A stretch of 64,000 bases of DNA from Streptomyces triticirhizae (GCF_003696235.1 NZ_RFFJ01000005.1:1-64000), one strand, 5' to 3'. Shown: positions 20,977 through 29,529, counted from the stretch's first letter. Program-made: numbers and translations. The notes: generated by a model from the letters alone, not told the origin.

Positions 20977-21585
20977 GTGGCGCGCCACAGCTCAGGTTCC
21001 GGTTCCGGCGTCTTCGTCGCCGCGTTGACCGCGCTCGCCCTCGCCGTCATCGGGTTCTTCGCCTACCAGGCGTCGGCGGCCGACAACTGGCCCCCGCCGC
21101 CCTCCCGCGCGACCCCCTCGCCCGAGGAGGGCGAGGGTGCCAACGGCGACGGCGACGGCGGAGCCGAGGAGGGCGGGGCCGCCGAGGAGCCGCCGGTACC
21201 GGCCGAGTCGGGCGAGGGCCGCCGGGTGGTCTACGCGCTGGAGCAGCGGCGGGTGTGGCTGGTGGACGTCGAGGCGGACGGCGGCGAGACGCTGCTGTCC
21301 ACCTACGAGGTCTTCCCCAGCGCGCTCAGCCCCGAGCCGGGCACCTACGCGGTCAGCTCGCGCTCCGAGCGCGGCACCGGCTCGGACGGGGTGCCGATGG
21401 AACACGCGGTGGTCTTCCATGTCGCGCCCGACGGAACGGTGTTCGGCTTCTCCGCCGCGCTGGACGGCTCGACGCCCAACCCCGAGGCGACGCGGGGCAC
21501 GGGCGGCATCCGCCAGTCCCGCGAGGACGGCGCGGCGATGTGGGACTTCGCCCGGGACGGCGTGCTGGTGGTCGTCGTCCCCTGA
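20977..21585 (+). CDS. Membrane-anchored or secreted protein, L,D-transpeptidase-like without catalytic Cys
   Basis: The 202-residue product has a short N-terminus, one hydrophobic helix (VFVAALTALALAVIGFFAY, about 12-30), an acidic Gly/Glu-rich linker and a C-terminal domain (about 85-202). That domain (VYALEQRRVWLVDVEADG, then FPSALSPEPGTYAV) resembles the start of YkuD L,D-transpeptidase domains. The HxGxC-type catalytic motif (SHGC) is absent and there is no Cys in the domain. Function is unknown; a cell-wall-binding role is a guess. The GTG at 20977 is preceded by AAAGGCGG. It diverges from tsaB. Confidence 0.78.
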   Translation: MARHSSGSGSGVFVAALTALALAVIGFFAYQASAADNWPPPPSRATPSPEEGEGANGDGDGGAEEGGAAEEPPVPAESGEGRRVVYALEQRRVWLVDVEADGGETLLSTYEVFPSALSPEPGTYAVSSRSERGTGSDGVPMEHAVVFHVAPDGTVFGFSAALDGSTPNPEATRGTGGIRQSREDGAAMWDFARDGVLVVVVP

Positions 21586-21590
21586 CGGGA

Positions 21591-21861
21591 CCCGGCCGCG
21601 CCCAGTCGCCGGTAACGGTCGGCCCAGCGGGCGGCGGTGGTGTGACTGACCTGAAAGCGTTCCGCGGCCCGTCGCAGCGGCCAGCCGTCCTCGACGACCA
21701 CACCGGGCCAGACGCAGCCTGCCGGTCGGGGTCAGCGGGGCGTTACGGTGGGACACGAGAACCTCCTGGCGGTCGGCGGTAGATGTCGCAATCCACACCG
21801 AACCCGGAAGGCCCTCACCCGTTCGAACACCCGGCCCGCGTGTCACCAACGTCCCGGGACA
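21591..21861 (-). pseudogene. IS481-family insertion sequence remnant (5' end of transposase)
   Basis: Minus-strand frames carry the N-terminus of an IS481-type transposase. VSHRNAPLTPTGRLRLARC from a GTG at 21756 (with AGGAGG upstream) continues after a frameshift near 21700 as VVEDGWPLRRAAERFQVSHT, the helix-turn-helix region, and stops abruptly after RYRRLGAAG near 21591. A plausible IS terminus, TGTCCCGGGACGTTGGTGACA, starts at 21861. Everything downstream, including the DDE catalytic domain, is missing. The remnant touches the stop of the plus-strand gene (21585) and lies seven bases beyond the tsaE stop. Confidence 0.75.
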
Positions 21862-21867
21862 GCACAG

Positions 21868-22410
21868 CTAGACCGTCCCGCCGCCAAGGTGGGCCGCCAG
21901 GTCGACCCCGCGCCAGCGCGCGCCGACGCCCCGCAGGGTCACCTCGCGCGCGTCCGTTCCCCCGTCGTCTCCCCCGGCCACGCCCGAGGGGGACGTCAGC
22001 GCCCGGTGGATCACCACGTGGAGCCGGTCGTCGGCCAGTTCCTCGACCCGGTCCTCGCCCCACTCGACGACCACCACCGACTCCGGCAGCGCCACGTCGA
22101 GGTCCAGGTCCTCCATCTCCTCAAGACCGCCGCCCAGGCGGTACGCGTCCACGTGCACCAGCGGCGGGCCCGCGCCCAGCGAGGGGTGGACCCGGGCGAT
22201 CACGAACGTCGGCGAGGTGACCGCGCCGCGCACGCCGAGCCCGGCGCCCAAGCCGCGCGTCAGCGTCGTCTTGCCGGCGCCCAACTCCCCGCTGAGCAGC
22301 ACCAGATCGCCGGCCCTCAGCAGCCCGGCGAGGCGCCGACCCAGCTCCGTCATCCCCTCGGGCGTCTCCACCGTGCGGGTGAGGCGCGGTTCAGTCAGCT
22401 GTTGGCCCAT
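21868..22410 (-). CDS. tsaE: tRNA threonylcarbamoyladenosine biosynthesis ATPase TsaE
   Basis: TsaE is the P-loop ATPase that resets the TsaB-TsaD complex during t6A synthesis. The 180-residue product has the Walker A motif GELGAGKTTLTRG, the conserved TSPTFV and VHVDAYRL, and the Walker B-like VVVVEWGE. It starts MGQQLTEPRL with 20 bases overlapping the end of the upstream hydrolase gene, so the two are coupled. The IS481-type remnant begins just after its stop and separates it from the tsaB-rimI-tsaD operon. Confidence 0.94.
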   Translation of the reverse strand: MGQQLTEPRLTRTVETPEGMTELGRRLAGLLRAGDLVLLSGELGAGKTTLTRGLGAGLGVRGAVTSPTFVIARVHPSLGAGPPLVHVDAYRLGGGLEEMEDLDLDVALPESVVVVEWGEDRVEELADDRLHVVIHRALTSPSGVAGGDDGGTDAREVTLRGVGARWRGVDLAAHLGGGTV

Positions 22411-23497
22411 GGCACCCGATGCTACGGGTGAGCAGTTCCTCCAGGTGCGCGGTCACCGCCTCGGGGCGTTCCAGCGTCACCAGGTGGCCGGCCCCCGACA
22501 GCGTGGTGAACTCGGCCGCCGGCAGCGCCGACGCGATCCGCCGGCTGTGTTCGGGCGGGGTGATCTCGTCCCGGTCGCCGACCAGCACCAGCGCGGGCAG
22601 GTCCTCGGAGAGCGTGTGCAGCGTGGTCAGCGCCTCCCAGGTCGCGTGCTCGGCGAACGCCGGGTAGAACTCGGCGACCACGTCGATCGGCACCGACTCG
22701 ATCAGCCGCTCCGCGAACCTGGCCACCGCCGGGTCGACCGCGTCCGGCTCGCCGAAGGAGTAGCGGCGTATCAGCCCGGCGTACAGGTCGCCGACCGCGC
22801 GCCGGCCGCGTTCCACCAGTTCGGCCTGGGAGCCCAGCAGCCGCAGCACCCCGGGCGCGGCGCGGCGGGCGGCGCGCACCGCCAGCGGCGGGAAGCCGTA
22901 GGTCACCTGCGTCAGGTCGCCCGCCGACGTGGACAGCAGCGCGGCGCCGGCGACCCGGCGGGCCACATAGTCGGCGTGCTGCTCGACCAGCGACATCACC
23001 GTCATGCCGCCCATCGAGTGCCCCACCAGCACCACGGGCCCGGTGGGCGCGGCGGCGTCCAGCACCGCCCGCAGGTCGCGCCCCAACTGCTTGATGTGCA
23101 ACGGCTCCCCGCGCTCCCGTTGCGCGCGCCCCGGCGCGGAACGCCCGTGCCCGCGCTGGTCCCAGTAGACGGCGCGCACCCGGCCGCGCAGCGCGGCGCG
23201 CTGGAAGTGCCAGACGTCCTGGTTGAGGCAGTAGCCGTGGCAGAACACCACGGTGCCCGCCGTCCCGCCGCCCGGGTCCCGCTCCAACTCCTCGACCTCG
23301 TAGTGGAGTTCGGTCCCGTCGTCGGCGACCGCCGTGCCGGGCACGCCCCGCAGGGTGCCGAACGGGCCGGCCGCGTCCAGCGCCTCCCTGGCCTGCCGGC
23401 GCACCGAACGGCTCACCGTCAGCCGTTCCACCGCCACCGTGGTGGCCACCGCCCCCAGCGCGAGCCCCGCTATGCCCGCCCTCGTCGCCCAGTTCAT
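22391..23497 (-). CDS. Alpha/beta hydrolase, membrane-anchored
   Basis: The 368-residue serine hydrolase has an N-terminal hydrophobic segment (AGIAGLALGAVATTVAV), suggesting export or membrane anchoring. The alpha/beta-hydrolase core has the oxyanion region VVFCHGYCLNQ, DQRGHGRS, the nucleophile elbow GHSMGG, the acid VGDRDEITP and the histidine GAGHLVTLE, so the triad is complete. The substrate is unknown. It sits between alr and tsaE on the minus strand with tight spacing (21 bases after alr, 20-base overlap with tsaE), as in other streptomycetes. Confidence 0.9.
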   Translation of the reverse strand: MNWATRAGIAGLALGAVATTVAVERLTVSRSVRRQAREALDAAGPFGTLRGVPGTAVADDGTELHYEVEELERDPGGGTAGTVVFCHGYCLNQDVWHFQRAALRGRVRAVYWDQRGHGRSAPGRAQRERGEPLHIKQLGRDLRAVLDAAAPTGPVVLVGHSMGGMTVMSLVEQHADYVARRVAGAALLSTSAGDLTQVTYGFPPLAVRAARRAAPGVLRLLGSQAELVERGRRAVGDLYAGLIRRYSFGEPDAVDPAVARFAERLIESVPIDVVAEFYPAFAEHATWEALTTLHTLSEDLPALVLVGDRDEITPPEHSRRIASALPAAEFTTLSGAGHLVTLERPEAVTAHLEELLTRSIGCHGPTAD

Positions 23498-23518
23498 CGG
23501 GTCGGTCCGCTCATCGGG

Positions 23519-24709
23519 TCAGTCCGCCGGTTCCCCGGGGCCCGGCTCCGCCCCGTGATAGATCCTGGGCACCCGGGGGCCGATCCGGGTGACGATCTCG
23601 TAGCCGATGGTGCCCACCGCGCGCGCCCAGTCCTCGGCCGTCGGCTCGCCCCGGTCGCCAGGACCGAAGAGCACCGCCTCGTCGCCGACCCCCGCGCTGT
23701 CCCCGCCGAGATCCACCACGAACTGGTCCATCGCCACCCGCCCCGCGACCGTGCGCCACTTCCCGGCGACCAGCACCGGGCCGCAGCCCGAGGCGTGCCG
23801 GGGAACGCCGTCCGCGTAGCCGGCCGGCACCAGCGCCAACGTGGTCGGGCCGGGCGTCGTGTAGTGGTGGCCGTAGGAGACGCCGTGGCCGCCGGGCACC
23901 CGCTTCACCTGCGCCAGCCGCGCGCTCAGCGTCATCACCGGGCGCAGCCCGAAGTCCTCGGGCGTGCCCACCTCGGCCGAGGGCGACAGGCCGTAGACGG
24001 AGACGCCGGTGCGCACCAGGTCGTAGTGCGCCTCCGGCAGGGTCAACGTGCCGGGCGAGTTGGCCAGATGGCGGACCTCCGGTCGCAGCCCGGCCCGTTC
24101 GGCGACGGCCAACGCCTCGGCGAACGCGGCCAGTTGCGGCCGGATCGACGGGTGCCCCGGCTCGTCCGCGCAGGCCAGGTGCGACCAGACGCCGGTCACC
24201 CGCACCGCGCCCGCCTCCTCGGCGGCGCGCGCCGCCGCGACCAGCTCGGGCCAGTCGGCCGACGGCGCGCCGTTGCGGCCCAGCCCGGTGTCGGCCTTCA
24301 GCTGCACCCGGGCCGTCCGGCCGGCCGCCCGCGCGGCGGCCACCGCGAGGTCCAACGCCCAGCGGCCGCTCACCGAGACGTCGATGTCCGCCTCCACCGC
24401 CGCCCGCCAGGGCCCGTCCGGCGTCCACAGCCAGCACAGCAGCGGGCCCGTGTCGCCGGCCGCGCGCAGCGCCAACGCCTCGGCGGGCGTCGCGGTCCCC
24501 AGCCAACGCGCCCCCGCCTGCCGGGCGGCCCGCGCGCAGGGCAGCATCCCGTGGCCGTAGGCGTCGGCCTTGACCACGGCCATCAGCGCCGCGCCGCCGA
24601 CGAGGCGACGGCGCAGCGCCCGCACGTTGGCGCGCAGCGCGGCGAGGTCGATGTCCGCGCGCAGGGGCGGCCCCTCGCCCGGTCCCCCTGTCGTTGCATG
24701 GTCGTTCAT
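23519..24709 (-). CDS. alr: Alanine racemase
   Basis: Alr is a PLP enzyme that interconverts L- and D-alanine for peptidoglycan. The 396-residue product has the N-terminal barrel with the PLP-lysine motif AVVKADAYGHG. The C-terminal domain carries the catalytic Tyr region VSYGHHYTTP, PAGYADGVPR and AGRVAMDQFVVD. I chose the ATG at 24709; the long upstream open frame overlaps the divergent nnr gene and is not coding. It is the first gene of alr-hydrolase-tsaE. Confidence 0.96.
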   Translation of the reverse strand: MNDHATTGGPGEGPPLRADIDLAALRANVRALRRRLVGGAALMAVVKADAYGHGMLPCARAARQAGARWLGTATPAEALALRAAGDTGPLLCWLWTPDGPWRAAVEADIDVSVSGRWALDLAVAAARAAGRTARVQLKADTGLGRNGAPSADWPELVAAARAAEEAGAVRVTGVWSHLACADEPGHPSIRPQLAAFAEALAVAERAGLRPEVRHLANSPGTLTLPEAHYDLVRTGVSVYGLSPSAEVGTPEDFGLRPVMTLSARLAQVKRVPGGHGVSYGHHYTTPGPTTLALVPAGYADGVPRHASGCGPVLVAGKWRTVAGRVAMDQFVVDLGGDSAGVGDEAVLFGPGDRGEPTAEDWARAVGTIGYEIVTRIGPRVPRIYHGAEPGPGEPAD

Positions 24710-24841
24710 CGCCCACCAGTGTCGCAGCAAGCCCGCCGCGCGCCCCAGCGTCCCGCCGGCCCGGGCCACGCCGGCCCCGCCGGGTGGTCCTGACGCGCCG
24801 GGCGCGCCCGGCGGGGCGGAGCGCTGGGCAGACTGGGGCCC

Positions 24842-26305
24842 ATGAGGACTGCTTACCGAGTGGAGACCGTGCGCGCCGCCGAGAGCGCGCTGATGGCCAG
24901 GCTCCCCGAAGGCACGCTGATGAACAGGGCCGCCGCAGGACTGGCCGCCGCCTGCGCCGAGTTGCTGCGGCCCGGCCTCGGCCGGCGCACCGTCGCCCGC
25001 GTGGTGCTGCTCGTCGGCGGCGGGGACAACGGCGGCGACGCGCTGTTCGCCGGCGCCCGGCTGGCGCGGCGCGGCATCGGCGTCAACGCGCTGCTGCTGG
25101 CACCCGACCGCGCGCACCCGGCGGGGCTGGCCGCGCTGCGGGCGGCGGGCGGGCGCTGTCTCGCGGTCGCCGACATCGCGCCCGGCGCCCTGACCACGCT
25201 GCTGGGGCGGGCCTCGATGGTGGTGGACGGCATCACCGGCATCGGCGGCCGGGGCGGACTGCGGCCGGTGGCCGCCGAGTTGGCGGAACGGGTCACGGCG
25301 TCCGGCGCCCCCGTCATCGCCGTCGACCTGCCCAGCGGCATCGACGCCGACACCGGCGAGGTGCACGGGCCGGTGCTGCCGGCCGCGCTCACCGTGACCT
25401 TCGGCACCCTCAAGCCGGGGCTGCTCGTCGACCCGGCGCGGCAACACGCCGGCGAGGTGCGGCTGGTGGACATCGGGCTGCGCCCGCTGCTGCCCGTCGA
25501 GCCCGAGGCCGCGGCGCTCACCCCGGCCGAGGTGGCGGCGCTGCTGCCGAGGCCGACCGGCGAGAGCGACAAGTACCGGCGGGGCGTGCTGGGCGTCGCC
25601 GCCGGCTCCGCCCGCTACCCGGGCGCGGCCGTGCTCACCGTCGGCGGGGCGCTCCACGGCGGGGTCGGCGCGGTCCGCTACGCGGGCCCGGCCCACGGCG
25701 CGGTGATCGCCCGTCACCCGGAGACGCTGGTCAGCCCCGGCACCCCGGCCGAGGCCGGGCGGGTGCAGGCGTGGGTGGCCGGGCCGGGACTCGGCGACCA
25801 CCCGGAGGCGGAACGGGTGGTGCACGAGGTGCTGGCAGCCGACGTTCCGCTGCTCCTCGACGCGGACGCGCTGCGCGGCCTGGACCCGGCGCGGGTCCGC
25901 GCCCGTTCGGCGCCGACGCTGCTCACCCCGCACGCGGGCGAGGCGGCGGCGCTGCTGGGCGTGGCGCGGGAACGGGTGGAGTCGCGGCGGCTGGCCTCCG
26001 TGCGCGAACTGGCCGAACGCTTCGGCGCCACCGTGCTGTTGAAGGGTTCGACGACGCTGGTCGCCGATCCGGCCGGGCCGGTGCTGGTCAACGAGACCGG
26101 CACGCCGTGGCTGGCGACGGCCGGCAGCGGCGACGTGCTCTCCGGGCTGGCGGGCGGACTGCTGGCCGCCGGCCTCGCGGCCCGCGACGCGGGCGCGGTC
26201 GCCGCGCACCTCCACGGCCTGGCGGGCCGCGCGGCCCCGATGCCGGCGACGGCGTCCGGCGTGACGGACGCCCTGCCGACGGCGTGGCGGTCGCTGACGG
26301 GGTGA
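24842..26305 (+). CDS. nnr: Bifunctional NAD(P)H-hydrate epimerase / ADP-dependent dehydratase
   Basis: Nnr repairs hydrated NAD(P)H: the N-terminal YjeF_N domain epimerises R- and S-NAD(P)HX and the C-terminal carbohydrate-kinase-like domain dehydrates the S form. The N-terminal domain (about 1-215) shows GGGDNGGDAL and VIAVDLPSGIDADTG. The C-terminal domain (about 225-487) shows KYRRGVLGVAAGS, AWVAGPGLG, LTPHAGE and TAGSGDVLSGLAGGLLA. The 487-residue length fits the fusion. It diverges from alr. Confidence 0.95.
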   Translation: MRTAYRVETVRAAESALMARLPEGTLMNRAAAGLAAACAELLRPGLGRRTVARVVLLVGGGDNGGDALFAGARLARRGIGVNALLLAPDRAHPAGLAALRAAGGRCLAVADIAPGALTTLLGRASMVVDGITGIGGRGGLRPVAAELAERVTASGAPVIAVDLPSGIDADTGEVHGPVLPAALTVTFGTLKPGLLVDPARQHAGEVRLVDIGLRPLLPVEPEAAALTPAEVAALLPRPTGESDKYRRGVLGVAAGSARYPGAAVLTVGGALHGGVGAVRYAGPAHGAVIARHPETLVSPGTPAEAGRVQAWVAGPGLGDHPEAERVVHEVLAADVPLLLDADALRGLDPARVRARSAPTLLTPHAGEAAALLGVARERVESRRLASVRELAERFGATVLLKGSTTLVADPAGPVLVNETGTPWLATAGSGDVLSGLAGGLLAAGLAARDAGAVAAHLHGLAGRAAPMPATASGVTDALPTAWRSLTG

Positions 26306-26364
26306 CGGCTGGCGGCTTTCGGGGGCTGCCGGCCGGCACCCGGACACGACCTAGGCTGCGGTCC

Positions 26365-26889
26365 ATGCACAGTCCCAGGGCGGGGTCCGACGGTGCCGGT
26401 GGCCGGTCCGACGTCGAGGTGGCGCTGCGCGGCGGCCCGGCGGCGGTGGCCGACCCGTTCGGCGGGGAGGTCTTCGGCACCGACGGAAGGACCGCCTGGG
26501 CCCGGGCCGCCGGGCCGCTCGACCGGGGCGACGCGCCCCTGGCGCCCACCCCGGCCACGCGGCTGGTCAACCTCGACCCGCCGTTCCCGAACGCGCCCGG
26601 CTTCCGGGCCGTGGAACTGCTGGCGCACCCCGGGTTCGTCGAACGGTTCCGGCCGCGCGTCGTGTCCTCCACCCTGGCGCTGGCCTGGGTCGCCGCCGGC
26701 CGGCGCGCGGCGTATGTCACCGACGGCGGCGACCTCGCCGACAGCGTGCACTTCGCGGCGGGCATCGCGCTGTGCCGGGCCGCCGGCTGCGTGGTCACCG
26801 ACATCGACGGCGCCGACGGCCCCGGCCGGGGCCTGGTGGCGGCGGCCGACGCGGACACCCACGCGGAACTGCTCTCGCTGCTGGCCTGA
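26365..26889 (+). CDS. Truncated inositol monophosphatase-like protein, probably inactive
   Basis: The 174-residue product matches only the C-terminal part of the inositol monophosphatase family. VADPFGGEVFGTDGRTAW corresponds to the YDPF/GE-type strand of full-length enzymes, and RVVSSTLALAWVAAGRRAAY and AAGCVVTDIDG to the C-terminal half. The N-terminal half with the Glu and DPIDGT metal sites is absent. The usual WDxAAG motif is VHFAAG, with His-129 in place of the metal-binding Asp. TAGGCT lies seven bases before the ATG, so a leaderless transcript is possible. It follows nnr by 59 bases. Codon use is normal, so it may still be translated. Confidence 0.72.
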   Translation: MHSPRAGSDGAGGRSDVEVALRGGPAAVADPFGGEVFGTDGRTAWARAAGPLDRGDAPLAPTPATRLVNLDPPFPNAPGFRAVELLAHPGFVERFRPRVVSSTLALAWVAAGRRAAYVTDGGDLADSVHFAAGIALCRAAGCVVTDIDGADGPGRGLVAAADADTHAELLSLLA

Positions 26890-26989
26890 GGGCCGCCGCA
26901 GACCCCGGGCAAAGCGCCCCCGACGGCCACCGTCACGGAACGGGCACTTCGGCCACATCTCTCCCCAACTCCGGCGCCACGCTCTCCAC

Positions 26990-27127
26990 ATGACCCGCAC
27001 CCGCACGCTGCTGATCGCAGCCGCCACCGCGACCGTTCTCGCCTTGACAGGCTGTGGAGGCGACGACACCGACGACACCGACGACACGAGTCTGGACGCG
27101 CCCACCTGGGGCGCCACGATCCCGTAG
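26990..27127 (+). CDS. Small lipoprotein, 45 residues
   Basis: The ATG at 26990 gives MTRTRTLLIAAATATVLALTGCGG, a textbook lipoprotein signal with lipobox LTGC at residues 19-22. Only about 23 residues follow, with an acidic Asp/Thr repeat (DDTDDTDD). The mature peptide would be a tiny lipid-anchored tail. I recognise no homologue. GC-rich third positions continue up to the TAG stop. No strong ribosome site precedes the start, so the call rests mainly on the signal peptide. Confidence 0.6.
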   Translation: MTRTRTLLIAAATATVLALTGCGGDDTDDTDDTSLDAPTWGATIP

Positions 27128-27263
27128 ACAGTTCCGGAGACACAGCCCCGGAGACACAGTCCCGGAGGTGGCCGCGACGCCCCCCGGCTTCCCCCGCCCG
27201 GTCACCTCCGAGGAACGCGCCGGCCCGGCCCGTCAGGGGCCGGGAGGCTCCGCCTCCGGCCGG

Positions 27264-27638
27264 TCAGGCCCCCGCCTCCGCGATGACCACCGCCGACGCC
27301 ACCCCCGCGTCGTGGCTCAGGGAGACGTGCCAGCACGTCACTCCCAGCGCCGCCGCGCGGGCGGCGACCGTGCCGCGTACCTCCAGGCGCGGCTGGCCGG
27401 ACTCGGTCTGGATCACCTCCGCGTCCGTCCAGCGCAGGCCGCCGGGCGCGCCCAGCGCCTTCGCCAGGGCCTCCTTCGCCGCGAACCGCGCGGCCAGGGA
27501 CGCGACGCCGCGTCGTTCCCCGCTCGGCAGCACCAGTTCCGCCTCGACGAAGAGCCGCCGCGCCAGCTCGGGGGTGCGTTCCAGGGACCGCGCGAACCGG
27601 TCGATCTCCGCCACGTCGATACCCACGCCCACGATCAT
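27264..27638 (-). CDS. acpS: Holo-[acyl-carrier-protein] synthase
   Basis: AcpS transfers 4'-phosphopantetheine from CoA to a conserved Ser of acyl carrier proteins. The 124-residue product has the Mg/CoA-binding N-terminus [15 protein letters not shown], the signature [13 protein letters not shown] and the C-terminal [13 protein letters not shown]. Its ATG overlaps the stop of the upstream GlmS-like gene (ATGA), so the two are cotranscribed. It lies near coaA, which catalyses the first step of CoA synthesis. Confidence 0.96.
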   Translation of the reverse strand: MIVGVGIDVAEIDRFARSLERTPELARRLFVEAELVLPSGERRGVASLAARFAAKEALAKALGAPGGLRWTDAEVIQTESGQPRLEVRGTVAARAAALGVTCWHVSLSHDAGVASAVVIAEAGA

Positions 27639-28354
27639 GCGCGCAGCACGCCCCCCTCGGCGTCGGTGATCTCGCACCGCACCTCGTCCCATTCGCGGCG
27701 CAGCAGCACCACCTGTTCGCCGGGGGTCGTGTCCAGCGAGACGACCTCCTGCGGTCGCTGCGCCTCCAGCGCCGCCGCGTCGGAGGCGAGCAGCGCCTCG
27801 CCGGCGCCCAGCCCCACCGTCAGCGGCAGGCCGCGCCGCGCCGCGACCACGGTGTCGGGGGCGTCCGCGTGCAGCGCGAGCAGCGCGAAGTCGCCGTCGA
27901 GCGCGCGGCACAGCTGGCGCGCGGCCTCGGCCGGCTCGTACGCGGAGGAGAACGCCTCGGCCAGCAGCCGGGCCACCGCCTCGCCCACGGTTCCGGTGCG
28001 CAGCGGGTGGCCGCGTTCGGTCAACTCCTCGGCCAGCGCGGGCCCGTTGGTCGGCTCCCCGATCAGCGCGACGGCCACCCGCCCGGCCTCGTCCAGCTGG
28101 GGGCCGGCGTTCTCGGGGGCGTCCCGGGCGTCGCGGCTGAGCCCGATGCCGCTGCCGCCGGTGGGCAGCGGGTGGGTGCGCAGCGCCTCGGTCAGCGCCG
28201 GGAGGGAGTCGGCCGGCGGGGAGCAGGCCAGGCCGCCGTCGGCCAGCACCGCGACGCCGCAGGCATCGTGCTCGAGCCGGCGCACCCGGCCGAGCTGGGC
28301 CAGCACCACGTCGAGGGCGGACTGGACACCCGTGTACCCCACGATCCCGCACAT
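27635..28354 (-). CDS. Stand-alone, degenerate GlmS-type glutaminase domain
   Basis: The 239-residue product begins [21 protein letters not shown], the N-terminus of glucosamine-6-phosphate synthase, and ends like its glutaminase domain ([28 protein letters not shown]). It stops there: the two SIS isomerase domains (about 350 residues) are absent. The nucleophile Cys-2 is kept, but the glutamine-binding motifs are lost. The HTRWATHG loop is replaced by [11 protein letters not shown], the HNG(II) oxyanion motif by ALIGEPTN, and the SETDTE stretch by GTVGEAV. Aminotransferase activity is impossible and glutaminase activity unlikely. The tight ATGA overlap with acpS shows a stable arrangement. 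Function unknown. Confidence 0.8.
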   Translation of the reverse strand: MCGIVGYTGVQSALDVVLAQLGRVRRLEHDACGVAVLADGGLACSPPADSLPALTEALRTHPLPTGGSGIGLSRDARDAPENAGPQLDEAGRVAVALIGEPTNGPALAEELTERGHPLRTGTVGEAVARLLAEAFSSAYEPAEAARQLCRALDGDFALLALHADAPDTVVAARRGLPLTVGLGAGEALLASDAAALEAQRPQEVVSLDTTPGEQVVLLRREWDEVRCEITDAEGGVLRA

Positions 28355-28417
28355 GCGGGCAGCGTATCGGGGTCGCCGCACGGGGTGCCAAGCCGGACGC
28401 GACAACCGGACGGAACA

Positions 28418-29512
28418 ATGAGGCGCGTGGCAACCTCACCCTCCGAGCAGCCGAACCCTCCCGAGCCGTCGAACCGACCCGAAGACCCGAACCGACCCGA
28501 AGACCCGAGCCGCCCCGAAGACCCGAGCCGGCGCGCGCGTTCGGGTCGCGCGCCGGCGCGCGGAACGCGCCCGCAGCGCGCCACGCGCGCCACGCGCCCC
28601 ACCCCCTACGTGGACCTCTCCCGCGCCGACTGGGGCCGCCCCAGGGACCGGGCCGCATCGCCGCTGACCGCCGAGCAGGTGGAACGGCTGCGCGGCCTCG
28701 GCGACGTGATCGACGTGGCCGAGGTGCGGGACGTCTACCTGCCGCTCTGCGACCTGCTGCGGCTGCACATCGACGCGGCCCGCCAGCTGCGTGCCCGGGT
28801 CGGCGGCTTCCTGGGCGGGCCGCAGCCGGCGACACCGTTCGTCGTGGGCATCGCGGGCAGCGTGGCCGTCGGCAAGTCGACGGTGGCGAGGCTGCTGCGC
28901 GCGCTGCTGGCGCAGGGCCCGGAGGGCTACCGGGTGGCGCTGGTGCCGACCGACGGATTCCTGCTGCCCAACGCCGAGTTGGAGCGGCGCGGCCTGATGC
29001 GCCGCAAGGGCTTCCCGGAGTCCTACGACCGGCGGGCGCTGACCCGTTTCGTGGCGGAGGTGAAGTCGGGCCGGGCGGAGGTGAGCGCGCCGGTCTACTC
29101 GCATCTGGTGTACGACATCGTGCCCGGTGAGCGGGAGACCGTGGTGCGCCCGGACATCCTCGTTCTCGAAGGGCTGAACGTGCTCCAGCCGGCGCCGCCC
29201 GGACGGATCGGGGTGGCGGACTACTTCGATTTCTCGGTGTATGTGGACGCCCGCGTCGCCGACATCGAACGCTGGTATCTGGAACGATTCCTGGCGCTGC
29301 GGGCCACCGCGTTCCAGGACCCGCGCTCCTTCTTCCGAAGGTATGCGGAGATTCCCGAGGAAAAGGCGTTGGACTTCGCCAGGAAGACCTGGCGCGAGGT
29401 GAACGAGCCGAATCTCGTGGACAATATCGCCCCGACCAGGGGTCGGGCCTCGCTGGTGCTGCGCAAGGGCCCCGACCACGCGGTCGCCGGGCTGCGGCTG
29501 CGCAAGCTCTGA
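28418..29512 (+). CDS. coaA: Pantothenate kinase (CoaA type I)
   Basis: CoaA phosphorylates pantothenate with ATP, the first and feedback-controlled step of CoA synthesis. The kinase core starts near residue 65 ([13 protein letters not shown]). It has the P-loop [15 protein letters not shown], the [10 protein letters not shown] motif, [10 protein letters not shown], the SHLVYD and ILEGLN-type segments, and a full C-terminus. Residues 1-60 are a Pro/Glu/Arg-rich tail that includes three copies of RPEDP(N/S) from an 18-bp tandem repeat. The ATG at 28418 precedes this tail; a later GTG (MRRV) is possible. It is divergent from the GlmS-like gene and convergent with glmM. Confidence 0.94.
   Translation: MRRVATSPSEQPNPPEPSNRPEDPNRPEDPSRPEDPSRRARSGRAPARGTRPQRATRATRPTPYVDLSRADWGRPRDRAASPLTAEQVERLRGLGDVIDVAEVRDVYLPLCDLLRLHIDAARQLRARVGGFLGGPQPATPFVVGIAGSVAVGKSTVARLLRALLAQGPEGYRVALVPTDGFLLPNAELERRGLMRRKGFPESYDRRALTRFVAEVKSGRAEVSAPVYSHLVYDIVPGERETVVRPDILVLEGLNVLQPAPPGRIGVADYFDFSVYVDARVADIERWYLERFLALRATAFQDPRSFFRRYAEIPEEKALDFARKTWREVNEPNLVDNIAPTRGRASLVLRKGPDHAVAGLRLRKL
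28472..28525 (+). repeat. Three tandem 18-bp repeats in the 5' end of coaA
   Basis: The unit AACCGACCCGAAGACCCG occurs twice exactly (28472-28507) and once with two changes (28508-28525). It encodes three in-frame RPEDP-containing hexapeptides, so copy-number changes would keep the frame. Confidence 0.9.
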
Positions 29513-29529
29513 CCGGAGAGGGCCGGCGC

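Noticed and set aside
24842-24856. TTA triplet at the start of nnr (GCTTAC) and similar TTAC strings in rpsD, rpsH, tuf and the DUF485 gene
   Set aside because: All are out of frame (xxT TAC or xxT TAx), so they are not TTA leucine codons.
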